A stretch of 64,000 bases of DNA from Macrostomum hystrix (taxonomy: Eukaryota; Platyhelminthes; Macrostomidae). Of this stretch, positions 24,701 to 35,362 are shown one piece after another (position 1 is the first letter of the stretch; each line of letters starts with the position of its first letter). The stretch covers positions 2,789,001 to 2,853,000 of the forward strand of contig CATNEN010000003.1 in NCBI GenBank assembly GCA_950097015.1, given 5' to 3'. The position numbers and the translations under genes were made by a program. The notes beneath the pieces were generated by a model. It saw only the letters and a list, made by a program, of their open reading frames with translations, searched no databases and was not told the DNA's origin.

Positions 24701-25377
24701 CTGCTGCCTCGGTGCGCTCGACATCTGGTGCTGCTGCCTCGGTGCGCACGACATCTGGTACTGCTGCGTCGGTGCGCTCGACATCTGGTGCTGCTGCGTC
24801 GGTGCGCTCGACATCTGGTGCTGCTGCGTCGGTGCGCTCGACATCTGGTGCTGCTGCCTCGGTGCGCACGACATCTGGTGCTGCTGCCTCGGTGCGCTCG
24901 ACATCTGGTACTGCTGCGTCGGTGCGCTCGACATCTGGTGCTGCTGCCTCGGTGCGCTCGACATCTGGTGCTGCTGCCTCGGTGCGCTCGACATCTGGTG
25001 CTGCTGCCTCGGTGCGCTCGACATCTGGTGCTGCTGCCTCGGTGCGCACGACATCTGGTACTGCTGCGTCGGTGCGCTCGACATCTGGTGCTGCTGCCTC
25101 GGTGCGCTCGACATCTGGTGCTGCTGCCTCGGTGCGCTCGACATCTGGTGCTGCTGCCTCGGTGCGCACGACATCTGGTACTGCTGCGTCGGTGCGCTCG
25201 ACATCTGGTGCTGCTGCGTCGGTGCGCTCGACATCTGGAACCATTATCACTAACTCCGATCCTTCACCTCCTTTCTCGTTAGTCCAGAGTACAGTTGCCG
25301 GGTCGTCTGGCATTCGCGTTTTCTTTCGTTCCTCTGACTCAGTAGCGACAAAAGTTTTTCGAATAGACACCTCTTAG
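21761..25377 (+). CDS. Unrecognised multi-exon protein with 22 tandem 10-residue repeats; partner gene inside the inverted-repeat unit
   Basis: Exon model 21761-21830, 23219-23367, 23462-23584, 23672-23762, 23939-24161 and 24480-25377. All introns are GT/AG and every phase agrees, giving 517 aa. An acceptor (TTGCAG) two bases before the ATG implies a 5' UTR exon further left. The first two exons join SWNVFCMEQQ to NLSQIFANLPPEELERLKLA, a helical basic/acidic stretch that reminds me of HMG-box-like domains of transposon proteins (weak). The middle contains FWSSWPLGVPPNIPV. Residues about 252-471 are 22 copies of a 10-residue Ala/Ser/Val/Arg/Thr/Gly repeat kept in frame, followed by a unique C-terminus. 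I do not recognise the family. Its position, reading inward from the left arm, suggests an accessory protein of the KDZ unit. The acceptor at 23939 is weak. Confidence 0.6.
21930..22690 (+). pseudogene. Penelope-like retroelement remnant: end of the reverse transcriptase plus GIY-YIG endonuclease
   Basis: Two overlapping frames, interrupted by a frameshift near 22280, together cover the C-terminal part of a Penelope-like element polyprotein. The first frame has HRAFFICSSWELFHNEIEHL, typical of the end of the PLE reverse transcriptase, followed by SLPFLDCALLSL. The second has VVYKFYCSGDRNISYIGKTK and R..EH, the GIY-YIG endonuclease core, then ND(Y)KLRLLEAMYIKAQKPTLN. The N-terminal reverse transcriptase is missing; the DNA to the left is the C/T-rich array. 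The remnant sits in the first coding intron of the 21761-25377 gene, same strand. It is non-functional as read. Confidence 0.88.
22691..23218. other. Intron sequence with a degenerate Cys-codon-rich repeat
   Basis: Remainder of the first coding intron of the 21761-25377 gene. Around 23050-23170 a loose repeat of CACCTTGC/CACCGCA occurs. An open frame from 22924 runs into exon 2, but the phase-matched acceptor at 23218 favours an intron. Confidence 0.5.
24215..24430 (-). mobile_element. Diverged SINE family 1 copy
   Basis: Sequence GGCAATTCTGCC..TTCGCTGACCCCTGA and CTCTGCCCTGACTTCATC matches the reverse complement of the family 1 SINEs at 33225-33533 and 50430-50706. It contains a (GT)n run and lies in the last intron of the 21761-25377 gene. 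Confidence 0.65.
24578..25237 (+). repeat. 30-bp coding minisatellite, 22 units
   Basis: Perfect 30-bp periodicity with unit GGTGCTGCTGCCTCGGTGCG plus CWCGACATCT. Variation is limited to a few positions (Ala/Thr, Ser/Leu and Thr/Ser changes). It lies in the last exon of the 21761-25377 gene and preserves that frame throughout. The other frames are also open, so lack of stops alone does not prove coding. Confidence 0.93.
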
Positions 25378-25544
25378 CAACCGTCTTCTTTTCTGGCTCA
25401 TATCAGTTAAAGATTGTGAACATAAAATCGGTCGTAGTTTACGCTAAGGTCTTTCTAGCCACTGTTTTAGTTCTTATTCGTAGTTGTACAACTTCCCACG
25501 ATAGAAACACCGAGCATCTAAAATTCTGGATTGCATTTAGATAA

Positions 25545-25828
25545 TGTTGCATTTAGATAGTGTTGCATTTAGGTAGTGTTGCATTTAGATAGTGTTGCAT
25601 TTAGATAGTGTTGCATTTAGATAGTGTTGCATTTAGGTAGTGTTGCATTTAGGTAGTGTTGCATTTAGATAGTGTTGCATTTAGGTAGTGTTGCATTTAG
25701 ATAATGTTGCATTTAGATAGTGTTGCATTTAGATAGTGTTGCATTTAGATAGTGTTGCATTTAGGTAGTGTTGCATTTAGGTAGTGTTGCATTTAGATAG
25801 TGTTGCATTTAGATAGTGTTGCATTTAG
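25545..25828. repeat. 16-bp minisatellite
   Basis: About 18 copies of GTTGCATTTAGATAGT with A/G variation (ATAG/GTAG/ATAA), just downstream of the stop codon of the 21761-25377 gene. Confidence 0.93.
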
Positions 25829-26823
25829 CGGTGCGTATTTTTAATGCAGGATGACGAGAACAAGTGGGGAGCTGGACTAAAACGAGGTAGAAACCAGAAT
25901 AAAGTTAGCCCGCTCTACAGCATTTATCACATGCTTATGTAAGCACTGCTCCCCTCACCTTTCGAAGTGCTTGAGTGGCAAAAGGCCATGATGGTAATTT
26001 TATACTGAGTTGATCAGGCGCAATCAAGGCAAAAGGACTTTATCAATGACCACTTGACAACATACAGCTTGCTAATTAAATAAGATTTGAGAGGAATTTA
26101 AGTATACGTGATTGGCAGCCAAAAGTTTGACTTCACTCATGTGAGTTGTTACTCGTAAAGGCTGAAAGTGTACTCTCAGTTTTCCTGGATTTTCTTGGCT
26201 TTTTTACTTTGCTTAATCAAGTCGCTAGATTTAGCTAGGTACTTTTTTCTTTGCTAAGCACTTACTATGTCTTCTTACGGAAAGTGTGGCGAGGTTCTAC
26301 ATGTATGACAATTGTTGTAATGGGAAATTAAAAAATGCAGCCATAAACCATTTTCATGGTGTATGGAATATCCTGCGGAGTAATATTCATAAAATAATTA
26401 ACTGCACGTGCCCCAATTGGGGCAGATTTACAGAAGACAGCACAGCCGCAGCTATTTTGCGCTGTGCCTCCGCAGGCTGGGTATGACTATTCAGTCCATG
26501 GACTGGGGCGGGGCCACGCGCAGCCTCAATTACGCTGGCACCCGTTTAAAGCTTGGCCTTAATAACATGGTATATAATAACAAACGCTACGTAGCCCACT
26601 GCATGGTAACAAAAAATGGGCATCAATTAAGGCTCGCGTCGAATGGGGCGCCACAGCAGACAGCTTGCGAGCGGACAAACTCCGGCCGTTGTCAGTGTCG
26701 TTTGAGACCATAAAAAACGTAAAATTTTGCTTAGTCTAAAAAACTAAAATTAAACTTACACTCCATATTCAACTCAAAACGCGTGACTTGTATATCGAGC
26801 ACTGGATTGACTCCGATGTAAGT
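25829..26823. other. Non-coding sequence with a SINE family 2 fragment
   Basis: No gene is supported. About 26486-26548 (TCAGTCCATGGACTGGGGC then CCTCAATTACGCTGG) matches the inner part of the SINE at 42890-43105 and is probably a fragment of the same family. Confidence 0.5.
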
Positions 26824-27147
26824 AGGATGACTGCGAGTGTATTCAATACAGCTGGGATGCAAGTACATGTAGGATGACTGCGAGTGTATTCAATACAGCT
26901 GGGATGCAAGTACATGTAGGATGACTGCGAGTGTATTCAATACAGCTGGGATGCAAGTACATGTAGGATGACTGCGAGTGTATTCAATACAGCTGGGATG
27001 CAAGTACATGTAGGATGACTGCGAGTGTATTCAATACAGCTGGGATGCAAGTACATGTAGGATGACTGCGAGTGTATTCAATACAGCTGGGATGCAAGTA
27101 CATGTAGGATGACTGCGAGTGTATTCAATACAGCTGGGATGCAAGTA
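26824..27147. repeat. 47-bp minisatellite interrupted by the Tc1/mariner element
   Basis: Nearly seven identical 47-bp units starting AGGATGACTGCGAGTGTATT. The last unit breaks off at GATGCAAGTA and resumes after the transposon at 28747 as TACATGTAGGATGAC, so the array was the insertion target. Confidence 0.93.
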
Positions 27148-28746
27148 TTGCTTTTGTCGCGCTATGTGGAACAGTGGACATGCAAAACGGAACGGCCCAT
27201 GGTGGAATTCTATGGCCAAGCGTTTGAATTCACACGAGAAAGAAGCCATAGACAACTCAATTTGTCATGCTATGTGGAACGATGAGCCAGAATAGAAGGA
27301 ACGATTTTAGTTTTTCAGAGACAAGAACACGCTTTCATTTTCTTTCGTTTGATCAGTTAAGCAATAATGGCGCCCCAAATTGCTGTACGTGATCGACGTA
27401 CAGCGCATCGTCGCCGCCTTGCACCGTGGACTGTCGATGAAGGATGTGTCAGTCTTGTTAGGAGTATCCAAAACTTCTGTTCAGCGTATTCGGTCAACAT
27501 TCGAACAAGCTGCATGGCAGGTTGGAAGCTTTGCCTCGTGGAGGATGCAAGGAAGCAAACTGCAAAATGGACGCAAAGATGCGAGATTTTTTACAACATG
27601 AGGTGCAGCGAAATCCCTTTCAAACGCTAAAGTCAATGGCTGAGAAGCTGATCGGACGCTTTCCTGACAAGCCACAGGTGAGCCTTAAAACAATTGATCG
27701 AACAATGGATGGTTTGCTCTTTACGGTCAAACTTGCTACCAAGGGGACGGATATATTCACCTAAACACCAACCGAGTCGAAAGCCTGGACGCCAGAAGCG
27801 AATACGCTAACTTCATGCTCCACTTAGCTCCAGGAGTTCACACTGTCTACTTAGATGAGACCGGTTTTAACTTGTGGACCCGGAGGTCGTAGGGCAGGTC
27901 GGCTCGTGGACACCAAGTGTTCGCAAGGATTCGGCACGGTGACAACCCAGAGGGGTCCTAACGTTACGGTTTGCATGGCAATTTCGTCGGAGTTCCGGTT
28001 GGTGCATTATGTCATCCAGAGAGGGGCCAAACGCAGCAAAGGTTTCAAGAATTTTTAGACCACCTAGCAGACCGCTGCCATCAACTGGACCCTACCGGAA
28101 ACTGGGTAATTTTTATGGATGGCCCAAATTTTCATCGTGGTGTGGAGATCCGAGAGAACCATCGGGACAGAATTGTGACACGAATCCTACCCCCGTATTC
28201 ACCATTTCTAAACCCGACCGAATTTGCTGCGTTGAAGTCAAATCTCAAGAACCGTTTGGCGGAAGCCGGCATGGTTGAGAATGAGCAAGTTTGAACAGAA
28301 GGAGTGACACTTAAGCAGTGGAGATTCATGCTACTTGAACGAGAGGCGACTGAAGCTGTTGGTCAAGCAATCACTGCGGACAAGTGCGCTGGCTGGGAGC
28401 TGCGCTGCAATCGATTGTTTGGATTGGGTTTGAGGCGACATCTGTTTTAGGGGTTGAAATTTTTTAACTTTGATGTTTCAATTGCAGACTTAAAATATGA
28501 TTTATTGGAATGCAACTCTGAAAAATGTTCTGTTTCTGCTTAATTTCATTCTTTCTGCAAATAAAATCTAAAATCGTTCCTTCTATTCTGGCTCATCGTT
28601 CCACATAGCATGACAAATTGTCTTGCATCAATTGCATGAGTTGTCTATGGCTTACTTTCTTTTGTGAGTTCAAACGCTCGGCCATAGAATTCCATGGGCC
28701 GTTCCGTTTTGCATGCCCACTGTTCCACATAGTGCGAAAAATACAA
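27148..28746. mobile_element. Tc1/mariner-type DNA transposon, complete with long TIRs and TA target duplication
   Basis: The ends are inverted repeats of roughly 160-180 bp (27148-27310 and 28568-28746), both containing CTATGTGGAACAGTGG outside and GGAACGATTTTAG inside. TA dinucleotides flank the element at 27146-27147 and 28747-28748. Removing the element restores an uninterrupted 47-bp minisatellite unit (GATGCAAG-TA-CATGTAGG), which confirms both ends. The transposase inside is broken. Confidence 0.9.
27367..28440 (+). pseudogene. Decayed Tc1/mariner transposase
   Basis: Fragments in three frames give an N-terminal helix-turn-helix (ALHRGLSMKDVSVLLGVSKT), the first catalytic Asp region (VYLDETGFNLW near 27850), the second Asp (FMDGPNFH near 28115) and the third acidic residue (PPYSPFLNPTE near 28190-28225). 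D2 and E are about 33 residues apart. Several frameshifts and in-frame stops separate them, so no intact enzyme can be made. Confidence 0.87.
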
Positions 28747-28748
28747 TA

Positions 28749-30540
28749 CATGTAGGATGACTCTGAGTAAGTGAGTTAAGTGAAGTGGTAAAAAGCTTCG
28801 TACATATGTATATGGCAAATTCTTAACAAAATGTTTTTTGGGTGGCGTAAGGGTGAACGATATGCTGACGATGGCGGGCCAATCGTTGAAATTGCGTGAG
28901 CCGAAGTGAATAATTTCGACAAAGTAAGTTAAAAATCACTTTGACATGTCTACGCTCTTATAATGTGCCCTGGGCATTCACGCTTGTCACGATGCCCAAG
29001 CACACTAATACGAGCATTTTAATTTAATTGCGTACACGCACGATGACTCAGTTTAAGTCATCGTGAGGCAGATAACAGGTAACTGTCTGCCTGTCTCGCT
29101 TGACCTTGGAGCATGTGCACCTATGTCTGTTAGTTTGATGCGAATCTGCGGGGCTTCAGCCTCTCCCCCGCGCTGTCAGTATTTAAGAGGGCTTTCAGCC
29201 TGTGTGCCAGCGCGCTTTTTGACACCTTCTGCTGCGTGTTGCTTTTCGAGTCTGCATTTCTAAAACTGGTGCCGCTGGTTATTTTAGCGCCAAATAAATG
29301 TTCGCTTTAACTGTCCGGCCTCGTCCTATCGGTTGTTCGTGCCATGCATTTCTGCTGCTTGGACTACATCCTCTGGGAGTTAGCATTTTTTTGGGTTATT
29401 GCGATACCAAAATATTAATTTGTAAGTACTTTTACCTGATTGAAATGTGGTTCCAATCATCAAGGACAATTTATAATTGGACGAATCAACCAACGATTCA
29501 TAATTTAAGCTTACGCTCGTAGTCCTTCTGGTATAATTGGCACGTTCTAGAACCGAAAAAAAGAAAGAAATCGGATGAATAAAACTTTATACAGACCTAA
29601 AATTTTATTCGCCGTTAATTAATTTCCGTTAAACACACAATCAGATATACAATTTATTTGGCTTTTAACCGTTTCCTTAAAAAAATCGCAGCAAGGAAAG
29701 CAATCCAATATACATTCATGATTGAAGTAACAAAAATGGAGATATTTTTGACTTACCATGAGCCTTAGATTTAATAAATAATGAACATAGCTTTGATTCT
29801 CATCAAAACGTGTCGTCTTTCCACAAGCTCTCTAAGACATCAGCGATCACGGTAGGTTCTAGATCAACTGAACTCAATTTGTAACAAAAACTGGGTAACT
29901 ATCCTTTCTATATATTATGGATCAGAGAAACCATTCAAACAATCATAGGCATGCAATGTAAGGGGCGTAAGGAACAATTACGAGAATTTAGTTGGGCACA
30001 GGACGGAACCGGTATAAATGTAACAATTACTTGCTACGTTAAGCTACGCTTGTTTCTATGGTATTTATATAATGCCTCGAATTTAGTCTATTATACAATT
30101 AAAAAATAGCTAGAAGTACAACGTTCAGAAACAACACAAATATAAGTAGGGAGATACGAGAAGTTATACGAGAAGATACAAGAACCTGAAGTACAATAAG
30201 CTTGACTGATTTGCAAATACATAAGTGAACTGCATGTACATTACTAAACAAGAACAGCATTAAAAAGAATTTCTGAGCATAAGATTATAGCTTATCCTGT
30301 GCAAGTAACGTGACTTTAATCAACTGCGCTTGTAAGTGCCACAGATAACCTAAAGCCACAGCCACACTGCTGCTCTGAACATTTTTGCTGCCTATCGCTA
30401 GCTCGTACGTACGCGTTTTCTTAGCACATACATGTGTAAGTTAAACTGGTCTGGGAATCCAGAGCACATATGTCATTCACAAGTAAGTCAGAGAAAAAGA
30501 AGTGCAGACCCGACAACGCAGTGCATTAAGAGAACTGAAT
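28749..30540. other. Non-coding interior of the inverted-repeat unit, with an LTR/promoter-like stretch
   Basis: No protein is supported. About 28940-29405 is less AT-rich and has the order of a Pol II promoter-terminator cassette: TATTTAAG at 29180 followed by AATAAA at 29293. This is the layout of a solo LTR, but I found no flanking duplication or second copy, so the LTR idea is weak. The remainder to 30540 is featureless. Confidence 0.35.
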
Positions 30541-33500
30541 TCATTCAGTGTCTGTGTCATCATCCGATGCTGAAAGAACAGGAAGGAATGAAATAATAGT
30601 ACGAAAAGCTATTTATAGCACAATGTAAAGCAGTACGAGCGACAAATCACGCGCGCATATTCGACAATTTGTTGCCTGTGTGGGCAACAAAAACATAATA
30701 AAGTGAGCCCGAAATAATCTAGTCTAAAGTGATGAGATACAAACACTTTCAATCTTTACAACCTTCTGAAACTATCATACCATAACATGGACATGGTCGC
30801 CGAATCGTTTTTAAAAATTGGCAATTTTTACTTACCGGAGTCACTCATAGAGTAAACGTCACACGTTTCTTCGTCAAGAGCCACAGAGCCGACTGCCTCC
30901 ATCGCCAGTATGTTGGTGTCTTGAACCAGGGTTTTTTCTGATGGAAAGGCGGTGACATGCCGATGAAGAAGTCGACTGAGACCGATGAGCCGATTGTAAA
31001 GCACAGGAGAGTTATAATGACTTGAGGCAATGCGCGCCCAGGTTTGCTGAATGGCCCGAAGTAGAAAGCGGGTGGAGCGTCGAACTTCACACTCCACAAT
31101 GGCTATCTCCTCTTTAGCTCGAAGGCGCATATGATATAGACGATAGGCAACCATCTGCGACGTTGTATTTGCGTCCAATTGGCTAAGATTAGCTGTTTTA
31201 AAGCCTTCAGCTGCAAAGCTCGTAAAATCTTCTAGACTAAGTGGAGGCTCAGAAGATAGGCTAGAGTTGAAGCGACGAACTATGATCTCGCGTTTTTTAT
31301 CGATTGCTTTCTTAGCCGACGCCAAGCGTTTTGCCATTTTCTGACCCCGATCGGTAGCGACATGCTGGGCCAGATATTCCCGCTCTGCGGTTAGTGCAGC
31401 TAGATCGTTGATAGCTAACTCACGAGTAGTGCTCACCCGTCTTTGATTAGATGTTGCCATGATGGATGCACAAAAGTCTGGCGCCCAAGATTCCACGTAC
31501 GCCTCAGAAGCAGAAAGCGTCGCTGAAAAAAGTAACGAAAAATTATTGCGGAAAAGCAAGAGTAAAAAGAGGCTACATTTAATCGAGTGCAAAGCATGCT
31601 GTACTAAATTAAAATGTTTTGCTTTTGTGCAAAGTTTATCTGACGAGTTCATACGTGAGATTTGATGGCTCGAAGCAAATGCAGTTATCTCATTTTCGAT
31701 GCGTGCATTGGTCCGCTGGACGTATTTGATGCGCTGCGTCAGCCAGTTAGCTACACGAATTTAGGCATCGGATGGGATGGTTGTTAAGTTATTAATTGGG
31801 ATAAAACTTTCACGTGTACAGAATTAGCTGACTTTGATAACTTATTAGCATGAGCGCAAGAGAAAGAGGTCAAGAAGCACAAGATGCAAAACTTCCCGCA
31901 AAAGCATTTCCGGTTCATTTATAAACTACAAGTAGCTGGTATTGCCTTACTGATGTTGACGATTAATTCGAAGTTCATGTCAGCAGCTAAAGTGTTTAAA
32001 AATCGACGTCTATTGACGTGAGTCATCTCCTTCGTTTGTGCGGAAAAAACGCCGTAAATAGCTCCACAGTCGTTCGCAACCTTCGCCGTCTGTAAGACCG
32101 ACATCCGGTTTGAAGCGTACGCCGTTTGTTAGCTGGCACGGCCATGAATGTCCGTAGGCATGCATTGCAGGCACTACGAAAGCAATTTGAGAATCCCGAA
32201 ATGTAGCTTTCAGCTTGCATGCAATGTCATATGAGACAATAATGCGAGCCGCTGGGTTGCGTGCCACAGCTGTCTTCACTGATGCCACAGCGTAGTTGAG
32301 TCTAAGATGGAGTAGTTCGGATTGGCTAGCAAGTAAGTCCAGTGCATAGTACATTAAGTTTAAAGTTTCTGCGACCAACCCCAAACTTAATGTGGCTTTG
32401 CCTTGTAGCGGCTCATGACTAGCCGTTAGGATGCATTACCACTCTGCCAATGATCAGAAAAAATGAAAAATGAAAATTCCTAACTAAAACTAAACTCTTA
32501 ATCACATTACCGTTCTCCACTTGTAATCATATCCGAAAGCGTTAATATTGACTCGTGGCGGCAAGATGCAGCAAACAGGCCAAAGACATCCAAATTTGTT
32601 TTGTCTCTTGCCGTGACGAGCTGCTGACCTCTTTCACCTGCTTTCCAATTAGGACAACTCTGAGCATTGACTTGAAAGTCACCGGACATGTCTGCTTCCA
32701 CAAAGTAGCTATTGGTGTCGTGCTCAGGAAAAGATGAAAGGCCGGCAGAGGCTCTGTGCCGCATTCCGAAGCAGCCGTCGAGCTGAACAATCAATGGAGC
32801 CGACAAGGTATCTTGGCATTCGGACTAAACAGAGATTAGGAATGGTTAAAAAAAATTATTTTGACTAAAAAAGCAATACAATACACGTTGGAGCACTGTT
32901 TGGAGAAAGTGGGGCAAAACTTGACGAAATTTCGAGGCTCCTATAAATTACATTTCGCACATGTGAATATTTACAATACCCATGATTAGATATAAGAGAA
33001 GGAAAAATGCTAATTCTTCGACTTAAACCGTATAGCAAGCTGGACAATTGGTCTCTCCATCCCACTGAATTGAACTCAAAAGCTGGCGAAAAGCAGTCAT
33101 TGAGCCGAAAGTATTCAGCGGCCGGTATAGATTCATCTGAAATAAAAAAGCTTGATAACATATACTACCTGTAATAATAATAATGTTAGCAGGAGGGCTG
33201 TGGGCAATGGCACATCATTTGGTGACACTAGACCTGCAGCCAGCGAGGAGGCAATTCTGCCCATTCCGCTGACTCCTGAGCACACACGCACACAGATACC
33301 GTACGCAGGCACACACTCACACAGAGGTGTACATCTGCCCTGACTTTTTCATCGTCAGGCGGTGTACATTTTCTGTGCGTTGGAGGTTGGCCCTCATGGG
33401 CGTAAATTGCACGACAAGCCCCCAAGCCTTCTCTCCGCGGCTGCACCTCAAATTAATGTGGCCTTGCTCGCGGAATCGAGCTCAGGGACCGTGGTGCGAG

Positions 33501-35282
33501 AGGCAAACGCGTTAACCGCTCTGCCACTCACCCCCTCATATACTACCTATAAAAACATCAAGCATCAAAACATTTTGCATTGAATTCTGTCACCAAATAA
33601 ATTTGGCTCCAAGAGTATACAGGTACCAAAACTTCCTGACTTAACGTGCATGTAGACAAAAAAATTACTTCATCGTACCCCTTGTCGGCCCCACATAGGC
33701 GATCTGAAAGATGCCATGGCACAACAAGCACTTTGTAGGGAGCCTGCACACTTTTTGTTGATAGCGATAAGCTGTAAAAGGAGCTTGAAAGAGGCAGCAG
33801 TAACGCGAATCGCCAGATCTGGTTCAGCTTGCAGCGGCCAGAATCCATGGCGAACCAGTGATGCGCGGATGTTGCTGCAATTACATACTTCTAAAGAAGC
33901 ATCGAATTCGTCGCCTGAAATTGTGTTATGAAATTTGATTGGATTTCAGCGTAATGTATATGTATATGATGTATGAGGTGGAGCGAGTGTATGTTGTGTA
34001 TATGTTGTATCTCAATATCAGCACGATCTAGGATTAGAAACTAAGGGTGAGCTGCCGACAGCACAGCCACAGCCATTGCGTAGCGCATTTGAAGATTCAC
34101 AAAATTAATCCCAGACAATGCTAGCACTCATTTAACAGCTGGGTGAACTGAAGCAATGCAGAGTTAAGTGTTGTGCTAATAGACAAAAAGTTTACAGTAA
34201 AATCAGGAATCGAACCTCGACCTTCAAGCCCTGAGTCGGACATTATAAACTACAAACCCACATGTCGGTAAGAAAGCAAGAAGGTTTTCCGCTTTAAAAG
34301 GTTTTAAAAAAGTAATTTGGCCCTGTACAAATAGTGATAAAAATCGTATAGGCATTTACTTACCATTGTCATCAAAAATAAACACTTGCTTGACAAACGA
34401 TGATCCCAAGCACGAGCATCGACGTTTCAGCACAGCGGGAGCTGTCAGTGGAACGTAAACAAGACCCTGTTGGAAGTAGTAAATTAAAAAATACAAACAA
34501 TTCTGAATTCTGAGAATAAAAATGCAAATGATACAGTGAAAACACTGTAAAAAATACAATAGTATAGTGTATTGATAAACTAATCTTAAATGTCATAAAA
34601 ATCATTCAAAGTGCACCGAAAGCCAAAACTGTAAAGGCTCGTTCACACTGCCATGAAATGAAGTGACTCGTTTTGGTGTACACCTACTTTGTGGTAAAAT
34701 GAATGGGAATTAAGAAAGTAAATTACTGTGTTCTAGCCTACGTTTGATGGCAGTATGAGCCAACTTTAAAGCTTACATTCCACTGTTCCGCCACGTGCGG
34801 AGGATGATGTTTGTGTTGTTCGTCAAGGCAATTACGGCAGACTTGCAGTAAGTGGCATGCACTGCACCGAAACGGCGCCTCATGTGTTTTACACTTTACG
34901 CAGTTGCCTAATGGGCTAAAAAAATCGCAGATTGCTGACTCTGCATCGCGCTGGCTATCTGACCATGCCTTGGTAGCACGATTGATACGATCCTGATATT
35001 GTGTGTTGCCACACAGGGGTGGTGAAGCAGAACTGAATGAAAGGTGTTCTTCGGCACTGGGGGCAGATTCTTGATCATGTGGTCGTTGCGGCGGTCTGTG
35101 AAGGTTTTTTATACGCTAAAAACTTACAATTCTGTACATTTACGCGCAACGTACACTTTCCGTAATCACAGAACTTACAAAGAGCTAGTACCATCAACCG
35201 TTATCTTTCGCCTGCTAGCTCGCTGACCAGGTGTGTAGTGTCTTACTTTAAAGTGCAACTCAGTAACTTTTGCACGCAGCAT
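30541..35282 (-). CDS. KDZ superfamily (Zisupton-like) transposase with CxC2-like cysteine cluster, 10 exons, one frameshift
   Basis: Exons (minus): 35282-35247, 35222-35179, 35068-34777, 34466-34364, 33914-33679, 33136-33029, 32824-32511, 32418-31951, 31522-30836 and 30569-30541. Phases agree at every junction. Exon 3 has the zinc-cluster pattern CxxC..CxxC..CxxC..H..PPH..W (starting NCVKCKTHEAPFRCSACHL). Exon 5 carries ASLVRHGFWPLQAEPDLA, and exon 6 ends NCPAC. Exon 7 contains LDGCFGMRH and CRHES. Exon 8 has VSYDIAC, the PAMHAYGH block and LTDGEGCERLWS, hallmarks of the KDZ catalytic fold. Exon 9 is a coiled-coil-like tail and exon 10 an acidic end. Exon 8 is one base out of phase near a T6 run (RC of about 32044), after LRRFF, so it is a broken gene or a base error. 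The exon 1-3 boundaries are tentative. Confidence 0.82.
33225..33533 (-). mobile_element. tRNA-derived SINE, family 1
   Basis: In reverse complement it starts GAGTGGCAGAGCGGTTAACG (A box) with a B box GAGCTCGATTCC about 50 bases later. The body shared with 50430-50706 has GGAGAGAAGGCTTG, TTACGCCCATGAGGGCCAAC and CAGGGCAGATGTACAC. It lies in the intron between KDZ exons 5 and 6. Confidence 0.85.
34045..34265 (-). mobile_element. tRNA-derived SINE, family 2, diverged copy
   Basis: Shares GGGTGAACTGAAGCAATGCAG and AGAGTTAAGTGT with the copies at 42890 and 43800, followed by AATCGAACCTCGACC, whose reverse complement is a B-box-like GGTTCGATTCC. It lies in the intron between KDZ exons 4 and 5. 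Confidence 0.7.
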
Positions 35283-35362
35283 ATTGCTAAAAAAATAATG
35301 CCTTATGAGTAAACACTAAACAGCGAAAAATGTCGATTTATAAAAGGAAGAGCAAGCTTAGC

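Noticed and set aside
24377-25370. Alternative plus and minus frames across the 30-bp repeat
   Set aside because: They are shadows of the spliced frame, which alone joins in phase with upstream exons and has a unique C-terminal tail.
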